The notes beneath the pieces are model-generated. The model ran no database searches, was not told where the DNA came from, and worked only from the letters and a program-made list of their open reading frames with translations. This document shows, in pieces, positions 26,715-36,074 of a DNA stretch of 64,000 bases. The first letter of the stretch is position 1. Each line of letters starts with the position of its first letter. The position numbers and the translations under genes were made by a program. The stretch covers positions 82,106-146,105 of the forward strand of contig VXOR01000074.1 of assembly GCA_009840005.1 (NCBI GenBank), given 5' to 3'. The DNA is from Gemmatimonadota bacterium (GTDB taxonomy: Bacteria; Latescibacterota; UBA2968; UBA8231).

Positions 26715-29171
26715 TCAGTACGCCACCTCGACGACGCGCAGCTCAATGGCGTCGCCTGAGTCTGCGTTTACGTCTATGCGCCAGAGATAGATGCCCGGAG
26801 GCACGGTGGCACCGCCCGCATCTTGACCATTCCACGTAAAGCGGCGGGTCGGCCCCTCTGCGACCGGCGTCAATTGAGCCACGGATCGGCCAACCAGGTC
26901 GCGCACCTCAACCATAGGCACCGCATCTTGGGCCTTGAAGACGACAAAGCTCAACTCCACCGCGTCGTTGACTCCATCGCCATTGGGCGTGAGTACGCGG
27001 CTCGAAAGCTGTAAGTCGCCAATCAAGCGGTCGCTGTCGGCCAGTTCGGGCAAGAGCACCACGTTGGACCGACGCTCGGCCGGCTCGACGTCCTGCCACA
27101 GGCCGGGCGCGTCGCTCAGGCCCAGATCGGCATCTACGACTGCGGCGTTCCGCACTAACCGCGTGGTGAAGGCGACCTGCACGGAGTCCCCTTGGACCAC
27201 CTGCGGCAAGTCGATCAGCAACGAATCCGCGGCAATGTCCATAGCCGTCGGCGCAACCACCTGACCTGCGACTGTCACCTCGACTTCATCGGCCCGCACC
27301 AAGTCGGGCACAACCAAGCGCAGGCGGTCAAAACCCTTGTTATCCGCGGTCACGGACGGCCACAGCATATAGGTGAAACGGGTAGCCTCGTTGGGCTTGG
27401 CTTGGCGCGGCAGAATCGACCCGTGCGCCTCGTTGACTAGCGCATCAACGAATTCCAACTCGACCGAGCGCACCGTGGGAGCCACCGCTGGGTCTTCCGT
27501 GCTCATAACTAACTCTAACTGCACGAATTTGCGCGGCGAGTCCGACTTAAAAGGCTCGCCCGACAGCTTGTACACGTTGCTCCACTCGCTCCAATCCTCC
27601 CCGACGACGACCGAGGTATCCACTCGGCCCCGCAGCACCTTGGGCGAGCTTTTCCACTTCTCCTCGGTTACTACCTCGCCGATCTTGTTGTGAAAGGTGT
27701 ACACCTCGCCCATCTCGTTGCCCGAGCGGGAGCGCAGTTCGATCTGAGTATTGGGCGGTAGATCGGCGTCGTAGTGGATGGCCTTAATCACCTTGGGCTG
27801 CCCATCGCCCGCGAGCGCGCTCAGGTCCAAAAAGTTCGATTGGATCACGACCTCGGCCGGGTAGCCTGGAGAGAACATCTGTAGTTCCATGGGATGGGCA
27901 CGCCAGCCCAAGTCGTGTAGAGCCAGCCAGAAGATGTGCCGCACCTTGCGCGGATTGAACAAATACCGGTAGTGCCGCTTGTACCGCTCGCGATTGTTCG
28001 TCCACTCTGGTTCAAAAATCCACGTGTCAAAGTCAATGTCGCCGGTCAGGGTCTTGGTGCCATCGGAAGAGAAAAAGGTGTACCCCGTGCCGGCGTTGTT
28101 AGTGCCCAAGCGGAAGTCGGCCAGACGCTCGCCTGCCTTTTGCCAATAGACAAACGCGTCGTCCACCCAGTAGGTCGCCCCCAGATCCACCTGCCACCAC
28201 AAACCCCCTTCAAGGGCCGTGCCGCGCGACTCGGTAAACTGCTGATGCACCTCAATGACCCCGTACGTATTGAGGTCGCCGTCGAGCCAATAGAAGGGAT
28301 CGGTCGCCCGCGAGCCATTGACGTACGTGCCGCCCTTTTCCTCGACCCCAAGGCTGATGTTGTCGCCAACGGCAATGACTTCGATTTCAGCGAGCGCGCC
28401 GTCGAGCTGGTGCTCATCGACGAGGAAGCGGATGAACTGGATCATCTGCCACCTAGCGTTAGCAGCTACTCGCGAATCCGCTTGGCCGGTAGCCACTACC
28501 TTGTTGCGGCCTCCCGTGGTGGCGGTATTGGCATCGCCGGTAAACTCCGGAGCGGTAAAGTCTGTGCTACCACCGGCACCGCTTAGTTGTTCCACCGCAC
28601 GGGTGGTATCCTCCACGGCCGGCTTGAACCCAAAGCTGACATACGTATCCAAGTTGGGTTTAGTTGTGCGATAGACCGGCGCGAAACGATATACATCCTC
28701 TAAAGCCGCCACGTGGGCACCTGTAGAGGCGAAAACGCTGAACTGGCGGAAGGGTTTGGCCCCCTCTTCATCGGGAAAGTGGATGCGGATCTCTTTGGCC
28801 AGTACCGCGCGGCCCAAGTCGATTTGCACGATCCACTTGTCGAGCGGATCGCTGCCGGCTGGCTGCCAAAAGGTGGCGGCATCCCCGTCGATGATTTGAG
28901 GAGCGTCGTTCGGGTTACTCAGTGCAGACCAAATGCCACCGGCCACATCCCCACGCTCATTGGTCGGGTGGACGAAGAGATGGGCATCTAGCGCGGCGTT
29001 GATGTCCTTGCGGAATTTGAGCAGCCCCAAGTGCCCCTCTGGAGTGAAGATGTTTAACTGCGGCTTGAGCGACCAGTTGGCCTCCCAAGCCTCTTGGCTG
29101 TCAAAGGTGAGAAACTCGGCGTGCGCGTAGCAGGCGAGTATCATCACTAAGGCGATGGCGCGATTGGACAT
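26715..29171 (-). CDS. Secreted discoidin-like protein with FlgD-type C terminus, -VAY family member 3
   Basis: An 818-residue exported protein with signal peptide MSNRAIALVMILACYAHA. It shares the layout of members 1 and 2: IVQIDLGRAVLAKEIRIHFP near residue 145, GGLWWQVDLGATYWVDDAFV near residue 335, and a C-terminal SSRVLTPNGDGVNDAVELSF with VRDLVGRSVAQL and VPPGIYLWRIDV. It ends in RVVEVAY. An extra segment of about 45 residues, rich in Gly, Thr and Ala (residues 190-235), is absent from the paralogues. GAGGAAA precedes the start. It is clearly homologous to its neighbours but too diverged for recent duplication. Likely surface-displayed; ligand unknown. Confidence 0.78.
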   Translation of the reverse strand: MSNRAIALVMILACYAHAEFLTFDSQEAWEANWSLKPQLNIFTPEGHLGLLKFRKDINAALDAHLFVHPTNERGDVAGGIWSALSNPNDAPQIIDGDAATFWQPAGSDPLDKWIVQIDLGRAVLAKEIRIHFPDEEGAKPFRQFSVFASTGAHVAALEDVYRFAPVYRTTKPNLDTYVSFGFKPAVEDTTRAVEQLSGAGGSTDFTAPEFTGDANTATTGGRNKVVATGQADSRVAANARWQMIQFIRFLVDEHQLDGALAEIEVIAVGDNISLGVEEKGGTYVNGSRATDPFYWLDGDLNTYGVIEVHQQFTESRGTALEGGLWWQVDLGATYWVDDAFVYWQKAGERLADFRLGTNNAGTGYTFFSSDGTKTLTGDIDFDTWIFEPEWTNNRERYKRHYRYLFNPRKVRHIFWLALHDLGWRAHPMELQMFSPGYPAEVVIQSNFLDLSALAGDGQPKVIKAIHYDADLPPNTQIELRSRSGNEMGEVYTFHNKIGEVVTEEKWKSSPKVLRGRVDTSVVVGEDWSEWSNVYKLSGEPFKSDSPRKFVQLELVMSTEDPAVAPTVRSVELEFVDALVNEAHGSILPRQAKPNEATRFTYMLWPSVTADNKGFDRLRLVVPDLVRADEVEVTVAGQVVAPTAMDIAADSLLIDLPQVVQGDSVQVAFTTRLVRNAAVVDADLGLSDAPGLWQDVEPAERRSNVVLLPELADSDRLIGDLQLSSRVLTPNGDGVNDAVELSFVVFKAQDAVPMVEVRDLVGRSVAQLTPVAEGPTRRFTWNGQDAGGATVPPGIYLWRIDVNADSGDAIELRVVEVAY

Positions 29172-29182
29172 GAGTGATTTCC

Positions 29183-31228
29183 TCAGTAAGCGATGTTAAT
29201 GGGCCGCAATTGTAGGGCGCTCTTGTCTTCGGCTTCGATGCCGATGCCCAAAAGGTAAAGGCCCGGAACGAGCGTCTCACCGCGCTGGTCGCGACCATCC
29301 CAGTGCAATTGCTGAGGCCCGGACCCCTGCTGGCCGCGCTGGACTTGCGCCACCTGACGACCGTCCAGCGAAAACACTTGCAACTGTACCGGCACCGATT
29401 GCGGCAACGCGAAGAGCGAGTAGGAAATGACCAACTCGTCGTTGACCCCATCGCCGTTGGGGGTGATCACGCCGCTGGAAAACTGCACATCTTGCACTAA
29501 TTGCGGATTGGCTGCGCTCGCAGCCAAGACTCGCAGGCTATTGGTACCGATCGCATTGCTGACGTCCCCACCCTCCACTGGCTGCGGCAGATCGGCACTG
29601 TCGGTGTTGAAAACCTCGCCCTCAAAAGTTCGCGCAAAGTCGAAGACTTCGGCGGCAAAGGTCACCCGCAAATCCGGATTGTGGGCACTGCTTATGCGCT
29701 GCGGCAACTGCACGACAAAGCCGTCGTCCTCAACCGCGACTCCAGCCGGGTCGGTTGTAACCCCATCCATTTCCAGTGATTTGAACTCGTTTTGTGCGCT
29801 GCCCGTGCTAATCCGCAGGGCGTCAAAACCCACCTCACCGGCCGCGAATTCCGCCTTGATGTCGTAGGTGAAGTCCGTCCTTTCGCCCAAGGCCACCTCG
29901 GCCACGCCGCGCGCTGGATTGGGCTGGCCGAGTTCGGCCACCTCAGCTACGACGCGGCTGGCCAAGATCGGCGAAGTCTCAATCCACAGGGAATCGAGGC
30001 GCACGAATTCGTCGAACCGCTCGCTGTGCAGCACCACCTTAATTTGCAGATGGGACCCCCGATTGAGGTTGAGAGGCCGGTCGGACTCAGTCGTCGGAAA
30101 AGACCAGAACGTCCAGTTTTGTTGGTCGTACTCAATGCCGGCGCGGAGCCCCGGCTTGGGCCGAGTGGAAAGGGTCAGAGTGCCGCCCAGCCCGTCGGCA
30201 TTAGTAACGGCCGCGCTCTGGTTTTTCAGCACGCCCTGATAGCGTTGTTGCTCGACGACGACGCGCGTTCCCATATCCGTGAACTCGTAGTACACGTCTG
30301 GATTCGAGTCGATTCCGGTGCGCGCTTCAACCTCGATCTGCACGTTGGCGTCCGGGGCTTCCTCGGCCACGCCGTTGACTAGGCGCATGGGCGTGGCCTT
30401 CCAGAACAGCCGCCCGAAGTTGACGACTGTGCCAAGATCGAAAATAGTCGTCTTGTACGTGGCCCGCTTGGGGATTCCCTCTCCCCAGAGGAAGAACTCA
30501 GCCACCGTCCCCTTGCGCGCCGTGCCCGAATGCCCAGACGACTGATTCGTCGCCTCATCGAGGATTGAATTCTTGCGCTTGTAGCGCACGTAGCGCACGT
30601 ATTGTAAGGGAAAATCTGCGGCTATCTTGGGGACCACATTCTCGCGCGCCTCGACGATGACTTCCCCGATGGGGTTGGACGTGTTCAGCACGTCGTTGTT
30701 GGTGTCTGGGGCGATCGACACCTCAAAGGCCGGGATGGCGTCTTCTTCTAGCGGGGTTCCGTCCGAGCGGAAAAATCCCTTGTCCGGCGTGCTCATAGCA
30801 AAGCGGAACAACGGCACCGGCACGCCCAAATCAATGGTGTAGTACTCGCTGTTAATGCTGTTGCTGGTCACCGGATTGTACGTCTTGCCGCTGCCGTCGA
30901 TGAGGTTGAGCGCGTTGTCAACCGTCGATGAGGTGCCGCAGCAACCCTTCCAGGCTCGGGGCCGCTCGCCATCGACAAAACCTAGCTCGTCCGGAGCCTT
31001 TTTCGGCGACCAATTTTCGAGCAGGAGAAAGACTGTCGTATCCGAACTCACCAGCACTGGCTGGATCGAGTTATTCGGTCCGGTAAAGTCAATCATTACC
31101 TGGGCCGAGTCGCTATCGGCCCAGTGAAGGCCGCTGCCGCCGATCTGCCACAAAGAAATGTCCGCCGCCGCGCCCGTAGCTGATGCTGCGGCGAGGAACC
31201 AAAGCCACAAATTCGATAGACGTTTCAT
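29183..31228 (-). CDS. Secreted protein with FlgD-type C terminus, -(V/I)AY family member 4
   Basis: A 681-residue exported protein with signal peptide MKRLSNLWLWFLAAASATGA. The N-terminal half has a carbohydrate-binding-like feel (EYYTIDLGVPVPLFRFAMST) but is less clearly discoidin-like than members 1-3. The C terminus FSSGVITPNGDGVNDELVIS with VFSLDGRQVAQV and LVPGLYLLGIGI is the FlgD-type domain, and the protein ends in LRPINIAY. The 67-bp gap upstream is AT-rich and contains TATACT and a small hairpin (ATACTA/TAGTAT), so transcription may start here, separating it from the PPIase gene. Function unknown. Confidence 0.77.
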   Translation of the reverse strand: MKRLSNLWLWFLAAASATGAAADISLWQIGGSGLHWADSDSAQVMIDFTGPNNSIQPVLVSSDTTVFLLLENWSPKKAPDELGFVDGERPRAWKGCCGTSSTVDNALNLIDGSGKTYNPVTSNSINSEYYTIDLGVPVPLFRFAMSTPDKGFFRSDGTPLEEDAIPAFEVSIAPDTNNDVLNTSNPIGEVIVEARENVVPKIAADFPLQYVRYVRYKRKNSILDEATNQSSGHSGTARKGTVAEFFLWGEGIPKRATYKTTIFDLGTVVNFGRLFWKATPMRLVNGVAEEAPDANVQIEVEARTGIDSNPDVYYEFTDMGTRVVVEQQRYQGVLKNQSAAVTNADGLGGTLTLSTRPKPGLRAGIEYDQQNWTFWSFPTTESDRPLNLNRGSHLQIKVVLHSERFDEFVRLDSLWIETSPILASRVVAEVAELGQPNPARGVAEVALGERTDFTYDIKAEFAAGEVGFDALRISTGSAQNEFKSLEMDGVTTDPAGVAVEDDGFVVQLPQRISSAHNPDLRVTFAAEVFDFARTFEGEVFNTDSADLPQPVEGGDVSNAIGTNSLRVLAASAANPQLVQDVQFSSGVITPNGDGVNDELVISYSLFALPQSVPVQLQVFSLDGRQVAQVQRGQQGSGPQQLHWDGRDQRGETLVPGLYLLGIGIEAEDKSALQLRPINIAY

Positions 31229-31295
31229 GGTTTTACCCCCGATATACTAGATAGATATAGTATAAAAAATTTACGAAAGCGGCGCTGTTTTCTTT

Positions 31296-33038
31296 TTATG
31301 AAGGCTTGGCCAGCGCGTACTTTTCGAGCGCGTCGGCGTTGATGCCCCAGGCATCGTGCCATTTGTCGCGCAACTGCAAGTTGAGGGTGCGCAATTCGCG
31401 CTGCTGTTTTTCTTGGCGGGCCAAATAGTGGGCCTTTTGTTGGCTCAGTTCGTATTCTTGCACTCGCTTAGGCTGACGCTGCAAGACCTTGAAGATTGAA
31501 AAGGCCCGTTCCAAAGGCTGAGGATCGCGCAGAGAAGTCGGCAAGGGCTCGACTAGTTCAATCGGACCTTGTAATTCCATTTCGGGCGCGGATAAGGCCG
31601 CGTCCATCAGCTCCTTGTAAACGATCTTTTCAAATGCGCGCAGCGCGTAGAGGCCACCGTTTTCATCCGCATCGCGGCGGATGCTGTGCTTGGTTGCCAG
31701 CGCGGCCATATCGGCCCCGTTGCGAATTTGTTCCAGCAGCTCTTGGGCGAGCGACTCATCGGCAACCATGATTTCTTGGACGATGATTTCCTCTGGTGCC
31801 CAGTACATTTCTGGATGCGCCTCGTAGTGGGCACGCGCTTCCTCTTCGCTCACCTCTAAGGCGTCTTCGAGCAACTCTTCCCACAGCCCTTGCAGCAGCA
31901 ACCGCTCCTTTTCGGCTGTCACCTTCTCCTGCACCTCGGGTCGCTCGGCGTATCCTCCGCGCTCGGCCGCCAAGCCCAACAGTAGGTCTGGTGCTCCACG
32001 GCGGCGAATCCGGTCGTCGAGCAAGGCACTGTCGATTTGGGCGCGGCCCAGCCGCGTATTGTGCAGCAAGTTGCTGCCCTGCTGCACGGTGATGACGCCG
32101 CCTTCATACTCGTAGAGCGGGGCGGCCCACTCCTCGGGCGCAAGCTGCGGCGCACCAGGCTGTTGGTTCCAAGCCGCGACAAAGCGCCGCACCTGTTCTC
32201 CCACCGGGCGCAAGCCGCTCTCGACGACTAGCTTATCGATGTGATCGCTGCGCAAGTTCTCGATTTTTTCTAAAAAAGTCGCCCGCTGGATCACCGTGCG
32301 ATACTTCTCAAAAGGCACCAATTTCTTATCTACTACCTTGGCGATTTCCCAGCCTTGGGGTGTACGGAAGGGCTGGCTTACCTCGCCTACGTCCAACGAG
32401 AACACGCGCTCGTACACTCGGTCTGAGACCCGGTCGAAGGCATAGTACGAATCAAACGAGCCCCCATCGGCCGCAGTCTCCTCGTCCAGCGAGTGCTTGC
32501 GCGCCATGTCCTCAAAAGTAGCCCGGCCGGATTCGATCTCCGCGTAGATGGAATCGGCGCGAGCGCGACTGTCGAGCAGGATGTGCGCCCCACGCACGGC
32601 GTGGCGGGCTGGATGCGCGGCAAAATTGGCTCGCAATTCGTCTTCGGAAATCTCGATTTGCAGACCAACTTGCTCGCGCAGATAGGCTTCGATCATGGCC
32701 TTGTGCTGGGCGAGTTCCACCGCCTTGATCCATTCGGGGTTTTTGTCCAGTCCTCGTGCGTACGCCTCGCGCACCATGAGCTTGATGTCGATCAAACTCG
32801 TCAGGTGCTCGCGATGCTTTTCCACGCCTTGTGCCAAAGAGCGATGCTGCGGTTGGATCCGGGCTTCGTAGCGGCGGAATTCGCGTTCGTCAATTAGGTC
32901 GTCGCCGATTTGGGCCAAGGCGGTACCAGTCACCACTAAACCACCACCCTCGGAGACCGGGACCGCCGGCTCTTGGGCACAACAAAAAAGGAATGTGCAG
33001 ACGGCAAGCCCTACCCATTTTCTCGCGTTATTGGTCAT
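31296..33038 (-). CDS. PpiC/SurA-type peptidyl-prolyl isomerase, probable periplasmic chaperone
   Basis: A 580-residue protein with an N-terminal signal (VGLAVCTFLFCCAQEP, possibly a lipoprotein). A helical SurA/PrsA-like N domain precedes a parvulin domain at about residues 148-240 (VRGAHILLDS, FEDMARKHSLDE, GGSFDSYYAFDRVSD, QPFRTPQGWEIAKV). A second, more degenerate parvulin-like unit lies at about 410-510 (EEIIVQEIMVADESLAQELL, DENGGLYALRAF). Such proteins fold outer-membrane and exported proteins. Its place among genes for large secreted proteins and a beta-barrel suggests a dedicated chaperone. The start overlaps the end of the TPR gene by 11 nt. Confidence 0.87.
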   Translation of the reverse strand: MTNNARKWVGLAVCTFLFCCAQEPAVPVSEGGGLVVTGTALAQIGDDLIDEREFRRYEARIQPQHRSLAQGVEKHREHLTSLIDIKLMVREAYARGLDKNPEWIKAVELAQHKAMIEAYLREQVGLQIEISEDELRANFAAHPARHAVRGAHILLDSRARADSIYAEIESGRATFEDMARKHSLDEETAADGGSFDSYYAFDRVSDRVYERVFSLDVGEVSQPFRTPQGWEIAKVVDKKLVPFEKYRTVIQRATFLEKIENLRSDHIDKLVVESGLRPVGEQVRRFVAAWNQQPGAPQLAPEEWAAPLYEYEGGVITVQQGSNLLHNTRLGRAQIDSALLDDRIRRRGAPDLLLGLAAERGGYAERPEVQEKVTAEKERLLLQGLWEELLEDALEVSEEEARAHYEAHPEMYWAPEEIIVQEIMVADESLAQELLEQIRNGADMAALATKHSIRRDADENGGLYALRAFEKIVYKELMDAALSAPEMELQGPIELVEPLPTSLRDPQPLERAFSIFKVLQRQPKRVQEYELSQQKAHYLARQEKQQRELRTLNLQLRDKWHDAWGINADALEKYALAKPS

Positions 33039-34440
33039 CTTTTTGCTTTCTAAGCAAGGCGTCGGCCATGCGTTTGTGTTCTTCGCTTTTGGCTATCTGC
33101 CCCAGCCGCTTGTAGGCTTCGGCCAAGGCTTGGTGAGCACCGAGCCAGTTTTCGTCGAGCGCGAGCGCACGGTTGAGCATGGCAATGGCCTCATCCGTGC
33201 GCTGCTGATTCAAATAGACCTGTCCGAGGGCCGCAAAGGCGGCCATGTGCTCGGGGTCTTGTTCGATGATCTGCTGATAGGCCGCTGCCGCTTGATCGAA
33301 ATGCCCGGTGCGCAAGTAAATGTTGCCCATGTTGTTCAGCGCCTGCACATGGCCGGGATTGATCCGCACGGCTTGGGCGTAGTGCGGCAGAGCCACGCCG
33401 GTAAACCCCAAGCGGTTGTACATAAAACCTAAACTGTAATGGGCGTCGGCGTCGTCTGGATCGCTGCGCAGCCGCTCGCGATAGCGCTGGATATCCCCCT
33501 CGACCTGCTTGACCTTCTCATAGGCGGCAAAGGATTTTTCGCCGGCTGTCTCGCGGCCCTGCCGCAAGTGGATCTGGCCCAGCAGACGGAAGGACTCGGC
33601 CAGCCCGGGTTCTATTAGAATGGCTCGGCGGAAGCGCTCGGCCGCAGCCGCAAGATCGTTTTGGCCCATCTGAATTCTCCCTAATTGCAGATGGGCCTCT
33701 GCGTATGTGGTGTCGGCTGCCAGCGTGCGCTCAAAGTACTCGACGGCCCCCTCTGCGTCGCCCTCTTGGAGCTTGATCTCCCCCATCGCGTAGAGCGCAC
33801 GCGCGTTTTTTGGCGCTGCCACCAAGACCTGTTGCAGGGCCTCGCTAGCGTCTGCATAGCGGCCCAAGCTGGAGTACACCAACCCGAGGTTGAAGCGGGT
33901 GTGGAGGTGTTCGGGCCGCAGCGCCAAGGCGCGCTCGTATTCGTGCGCGGCGTCGCCCAACCGCCCCTGCTTGCTGTACACCGCCGCTTTGTTGCGCCGC
34001 GCTGGCGCGTACGTCGAGTCCAAGGCCAAGGCCGAGGCAAACGCGGCGTGAGCTTCGTCGTAGCGGCTCAGCTTCAGATGCACATTGCCCAAGGCGACGA
34101 GCCATTCAGGTTGATCGGATTCGAGGGCCACGGCCATTTCGTAGAATTGGACCGCTTCTTCGGGCTGGCCCAAGGCCAAGTGGATCCGGCCCAACGTAGC
34201 CAGCACCTCGCCCGACTGCGGATGGCGCTTCCGCGCTTCCCCGTACACCTCAAGGGCGTCCGCGTAGCGCTTCTGCCGCAACAGAGCGCGCCCGATCAAC
34301 AGTGGATCCTCAACCGGCTTCGACCTGAGCTCAGCCGAAGGAGGCGGCTGCACTACAGGCTGAACGGGCGGAACTTCCGGCTCGGTTTCGCAGCCAGCTA
34401 CCAGTGCGATGCCCAGTGCGAATGAAACCCATTTAATCAC
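33028..34440 (-). CDS. TPR-repeat lipoprotein
   Basis: A 470-residue protein starting at GTG that overlaps the CRTAC1 stop (GTGA at 34437-34440). The signal ends in LVAGC, a lipobox. About ten TPR units fill the mature part (for example VLATLGRIHLALGQPEEAVQ, HTRFNLGLVYSSLGRYADAS, QALNNMGNIYLRTGHFDQAA). Near the N terminus SAELRSK is encoded by a copy of the dispersed palindrome at 34318-34340. TPR lipoproteins often scaffold envelope complexes. Coupling to CRTAC1 genes and a PPIase suggests a shared job in the envelope; the partner is unknown. Confidence 0.84.
   Translation of the reverse strand: MIKWVSFALGIALVAGCETEPEVPPVQPVVQPPPSAELRSKPVEDPLLIGRALLRQKRYADALEVYGEARKRHPQSGEVLATLGRIHLALGQPEEAVQFYEMAVALESDQPEWLVALGNVHLKLSRYDEAHAAFASALALDSTYAPARRNKAAVYSKQGRLGDAAHEYERALALRPEHLHTRFNLGLVYSSLGRYADASEALQQVLVAAPKNARALYAMGEIKLQEGDAEGAVEYFERTLAADTTYAEAHLQLGRIQMGQNDLAAAAERFRRAILIEPGLAESFRLLGQIHLRQGRETAGEKSFAAYEKVKQVEGDIQRYRERLRSDPDDADAHYSLGFMYNRLGFTGVALPHYAQAVRINPGHVQALNNMGNIYLRTGHFDQAAAAYQQIIEQDPEHMAAFAALGQVYLNQQRTDEAIAMLNRALALDENWLGAHQALAEAYKRLGQIAKSEEHKRMADALLRKQKDDQ
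34318..34340. repeat. Dispersed 23-bp near-palindrome, copy 2 (inside TPR gene)
   Basis: Reads CTTCGACCTGAGCTCAG then CCGAAG, exactly the reverse complement of copy 1. It is translated in a different frame here, giving SAELRSK. Confidence 0.8.
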
Positions 34441-36074
34441 CGACTAGTATCCTCCTCTATGGCCACGTATTGCCGCCCGGGCAGGGCCTCTACGACTTGG
34501 ACGGCACCGGATGGCCAACGAATTTCAACTCGCTCGGCGACCTCGGCGTTCCCAAGGCCAAAGAGCACGCGGGGGTCGTTCGACGACAGATAGCTCGCAT
34601 TGCGGCGAACCTCGCGCACGAGGGTGCGGCCACCAGTCGTCAGCGCGATCCGCGCCCCAATGGCATCGCGATTGCTCGCCGCACCCCGCAGCCTAAGCCC
34701 CAACCATTCACCGCCATCTGCGTCGTTGCGCAACAGAGCTGGCCGCTCGTTGGAGTTATTCACCGCAATATCCAAGTCGCCGTCGCTGTCAATGTCGCCA
34801 AACGCAGCCCCGCGACTGACCTGTACCAGCGCGAGGCCCGGGCCGCGGTCGCTGCTATCAACAAAGATGCCCTCGCCGATATTTTCGAGTAGCTGATTGC
34901 GCTGCGCGTACGCCGCCGCTCGATCGACCTTTTCCACGTTGTCGTACACGTGGCCATTGGCGACAAACAGATCGAGATCGCCATCGCTGTCGCAGTCGAA
35001 AAACCCCGTACCAAACCCGAGAAAGGCCATGCTGGCGCGGGTGATCCCCGACGCCACGGTCGCGTCGGCAAAGAACCCTCCACCCAAGTTGCTGTACAGG
35101 GTATTGCTCTCCCACTGGAAGTTGGTCACGAACAAATCCAAGTCGCCGTCGCCGTCTGCATCGGCCATATCAACGCCCATTCCAGCCTCAGCAACCCCTT
35201 CGCCGTTGAGGCTGGTGCCGCTGGCAAGACCCCGATTGACAAAGCGCGTGCCGTCATTGCGGTACAGCATGTTGGGCACAAGGTCGTTGGCTAAGTACAG
35301 ATCGGGATCGCCGTCTTGATCGTAGTCGCCAAAGACGACCCCCAACTCCTTGCCAGCCACGCTGGCGAGGCCAAAGGCCGCCGTGCGGTCGACAAAGGTC
35401 CAACCGCCCACGCGGCCCTCGTTGATATAGAGGCGATCAACTTGGCCGTCGAATTTGCGCGGGTCGCAGTAGAGCCTCTCCTCGCTGTTGCCGATCCGGC
35501 ACACGAGCGGATCTTCAGTCGGGTAGTCGAGGTAGTTGCCAACGAATAGGTCCAAATCTCCGTCGAGATCCACATCGGCAAAGGCCGCGCTCGTCCCCCA
35601 TCCAGGGCAACCCACGTCGGCTGTAGCTGTAACGTCGGCAAAGCGACCCTCTCCGCGATTGTGGAAGAGCACGTTGGGCCCAAAATTGGTAACGTAGAGG
35701 TCGGCCCAGCCGTCGTTGTCGTAGTCGCCCACGGCCGCCCCCATGCCGTAGCCTCGGTCACCGACGCCAGCCCGCACCGTCTGCTCTGAGAAATGGCCCG
35801 CACCTTCGTTGCGAAAAAGCGCGTTGACCGCTTCAGGCTCGTTTGATAGCTGAGGCAACCGCCCGGCGTTGACCAAGTAGAGGTCGAGCGCACCATCGCC
35901 GTCGAAATCCAAAAATGCGGCCCCGGAGCCATAGGTCTCGGGCAAATAGCGTGCGCCGGTCGCGCCGCTGCGGTGGATGAAATCGACCCCAGCCGATTGC
36001 GCGATATCGACAAAACGCGATTCCGCCGCAGCACTGCAACAAAGCATCAGAGCCATTCCGTAATGCGCCTTCAC
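34437..36074 (-). CDS. CRTAC1-family secreted protein (VCBS repeats, ASPIC domain)
   Basis: A 545-residue protein beginning with GTG in a GTGA overlap with the preceding CRTAC1 gene. A short signal peptide (MALMLCCSAAAES) is followed by FVDIAQSAGVDFIHRSGATG, the usual CRTAC1 opening. FG-GAP/VCBS blades carry DFDGDGALDLYLVN, DYDNDGWADLYVTN, DVDLDGDLDLFVGN and similar calcium-loop motifs. The C-terminal ASPIC domain has WLGLRLRGAASNRDAIGARI and EIRWPSGAVQVVEAL. Predicted extracellular propeller. It lies in a run of four coupled genes (TPR, CRTAC1, CRTAC1, TPR). Confidence 0.88.
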   Translation of the reverse strand: MKAHYGMALMLCCSAAAESRFVDIAQSAGVDFIHRSGATGARYLPETYGSGAAFLDFDGDGALDLYLVNAGRLPQLSNEPEAVNALFRNEGAGHFSEQTVRAGVGDRGYGMGAAVGDYDNDGWADLYVTNFGPNVLFHNRGEGRFADVTATADVGCPGWGTSAAFADVDLDGDLDLFVGNYLDYPTEDPLVCRIGNSEERLYCDPRKFDGQVDRLYINEGRVGGWTFVDRTAAFGLASVAGKELGVVFGDYDQDGDPDLYLANDLVPNMLYRNDGTRFVNRGLASGTSLNGEGVAEAGMGVDMADADGDGDLDLFVTNFQWESNTLYSNLGGGFFADATVASGITRASMAFLGFGTGFFDCDSDGDLDLFVANGHVYDNVEKVDRAAAYAQRNQLLENIGEGIFVDSSDRGPGLALVQVSRGAAFGDIDSDGDLDIAVNNSNERPALLRNDADGGEWLGLRLRGAASNRDAIGARIALTTGGRTLVREVRRNASYLSSNDPRVLFGLGNAEVAERVEIRWPSGAVQVVEALPGRQYVAIEEDTSR